Source: Desemzia incerta (GTDB lineage Bacteria; Bacillota; Bacilli; Lactobacillales; Carnobacteriaceae). From it: a stretch of DNA of 64,000 nt. Below the pieces are notes generated by a model, which worked only from the letters and a program-made list of their open reading frames with translations, was not told the DNA's origin and searched no databases. This document shows, piece after piece, positions 63,542 to 64,000 of this stretch. The stretch spans positions 248,001 through 312,000 of the forward strand of contig NZ_FOXW01000001.1 of the NCBI RefSeq assembly GCF_900115825.1, given 5' to 3'. The translations under genes were made by a program, and so were the position numbers. Within the stretch, counting starts at the first letter, position 1. Every line of letters starts with the position of its first letter.

Positions 63542-63583
63542 AAAACAGAGACTGACAAGAGACATTTGTTAGTCTCTGTTTTT
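63542..63583 (+). terminator. Terminator after the DUF1002 gene
   Basis: AAAACAGAGACT pairs with AGTCTCTGTTTT across a 17-base loop, with T6. Confidence 0.88.
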
Positions 63584-63595
63584 TAGTTTGAGGGT

Positions 63596-63690
63596 TATTA
63601 GTCAAGTTGCACTTATTAAAATGCTCACTTGACTAATAGAGTGCTGCTATTGATCAAGTGGACTAGAAAAATCAGTCACTTGATTAATAG
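63596..63690. repeat. Tandem hairpin array C: two ~51-bp units with a different arm sequence
   Basis: Unit 1 pairs TATTAGTCAAGT (63596-63607) with ACTTGACTAATA (63627-63638). Unit 2 pairs CTATTGATCAAGTG (63647-63660) with CACTTGATTAATAG (63677-63690), one mismatch. The right-arm ACTTG starts at 63627 and 63678, a 51-base step; the left arms are 52 apart. The array lies between the terminators of two converging genes. Period and layout match arrays A and B although the arm sequence does not. Confidence 0.8.
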
Positions 63691-63724
63691 GACCAAATAT
63701 ACCCGTACGCTCATCAGCCAGCAC

Positions 63725-63764
63725 AAAAAAGGAAAGGGACATTTTCTGTCTCTTTCCTTTTTTG
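63725..63764. terminator. Bidirectional terminator before the flavin reductase gene
   Basis: AAAAAAGGAAAGGGACA pairs with TGTCTCTTTCCTTTTTT; runs at both ends suit either strand. Confidence 0.88.
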
Positions 63765-63780
63765 TTACTTAAGTAAATGA

Positions 63781-64000
63781 TTATAGACTAACATCGATTT
63801 TAATGAAGTTTTTGAAACGACCTACGATAGCATCGATAAATTGAACCGTCAATTCATCTGTTAATGTACCGTCTTCGTCAAATTTTTCGTGAACAGAGCC
63901 TACGAATACATCATTACCGCCAGCTGCAGGCATAACGTAAGCAGCAACGCCCAATGTATCTAAGATATCGCGTAAGTGGATTTGTGCTTTAACTGTTCCT
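63781..64000 (-). CDS. NADPH-dependent FMN reductase-like protein (partial, C-terminus)
   Basis: The frame enters from the right edge and ends with TAA at 63781-63783, giving 72 residues. The HLRDILDTLGV, YVMPAAGGNDVFVG and late helical segment ending KIDVSL resemble the end of flavodoxin-fold NAD(P)H:FMN oxidoreductases (azoreductase/chromate reductase type). The cofactor-binding N-terminus is outside the window. Confidence 0.65.
   Translation of the reverse strand, partial: GTVKAQIHLRDILDTLGVAAYVMPAAGGNDVFVGSVHEKFDEDGTLTDELTVQFIDAIVGRFKNFIKIDVSL

Overview
The window is a low-GC Firmicute chromosome segment with tightly packed operons, strong AGGAGG-type ribosome binding sites and many intrinsic terminators. 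A fructose PTS of the Fru type, CcpA (cre) sites, an H2O-forming NADH oxidase, split chromate transporters, a PyrR-type attenuator, Spx, glutathione reductase and a fused OpuC/EgtU-type permease all fit Lactobacillales. Gene content and style suggest Carnobacteriaceae (Carnobacterium or a relative); that is inference, since no 16S gene is present. There is no prophage, transposase, CRISPR array or obvious genomic island.

Layout. 1-6.4 kb: a gene tail, an unknown membrane protein, a three-gene CsbB/GtcA/YfhO-type surface polymer glycosylation operon, and mgtC. 6.6-10.3 kb: fruR-fruK-fruA. 10.5-16 kb: paired chromate transporter genes, a GT8 glycosyltransferase, glutathione reductase, and a purine permease behind a guanine-class riboswitch. 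16-24.7 kb: a Ca2+-type P-ATPase, the cystine symporter tcyP, a MacB-like ABC exporter and a PPP phosphatase. 24.9-34.6 kb: an OpuC/EgtU-like transporter, another phosphoesterase, tex-sprT, a beta-helix protein and an MFS transporter. 34.6-38.2 kb: pyrF-pyrE behind a PyrR-type attenuator, tRNA-Leu(GAG) and nox. 38.2-45.6 kb: an AEC transporter, two overlooked micro-ORFs, oxidoreductases, two VOC proteins, a GGT-like enzyme and a divergent ureohydrolase. 45.7-56.6 kb: a sugar region with a GH36 alpha-galactosidase/ROK kinase/SGNH esterase operon, a GH1 enzyme, an unidentified structured RNA, and an alpha-glucoside PTS/GH4/RpiR operon, with cre sites at each promoter. 56.6-64 kb: a lipoprotein, an ENPP-like phosphodiesterase, an Spx-family protein, a phasin-like/UbiB pair, an RluA-type pseudouridine synthase, a DUF1002 protein and a partial flavin reductase.

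The least explained signals are non-coding. Three separate intergenic loci (10.3, 34.9 and 63.6 kb) carry tandem imperfect hairpins with the same 51-52 bp period. Two share one arm sequence (GCCATGAG/CTCATGGC); the third has a wholly different arm sequence, so architecture seems conserved more than sequence. One array lies inside the pyrF leader. Other candidates are a roughly 220-nt structured RNA at 51.33-51.55 kb, a GC-rich structured element at 20.54-20.78 kb, and a probable promoter nested inside a terminator at 42.1 kb.
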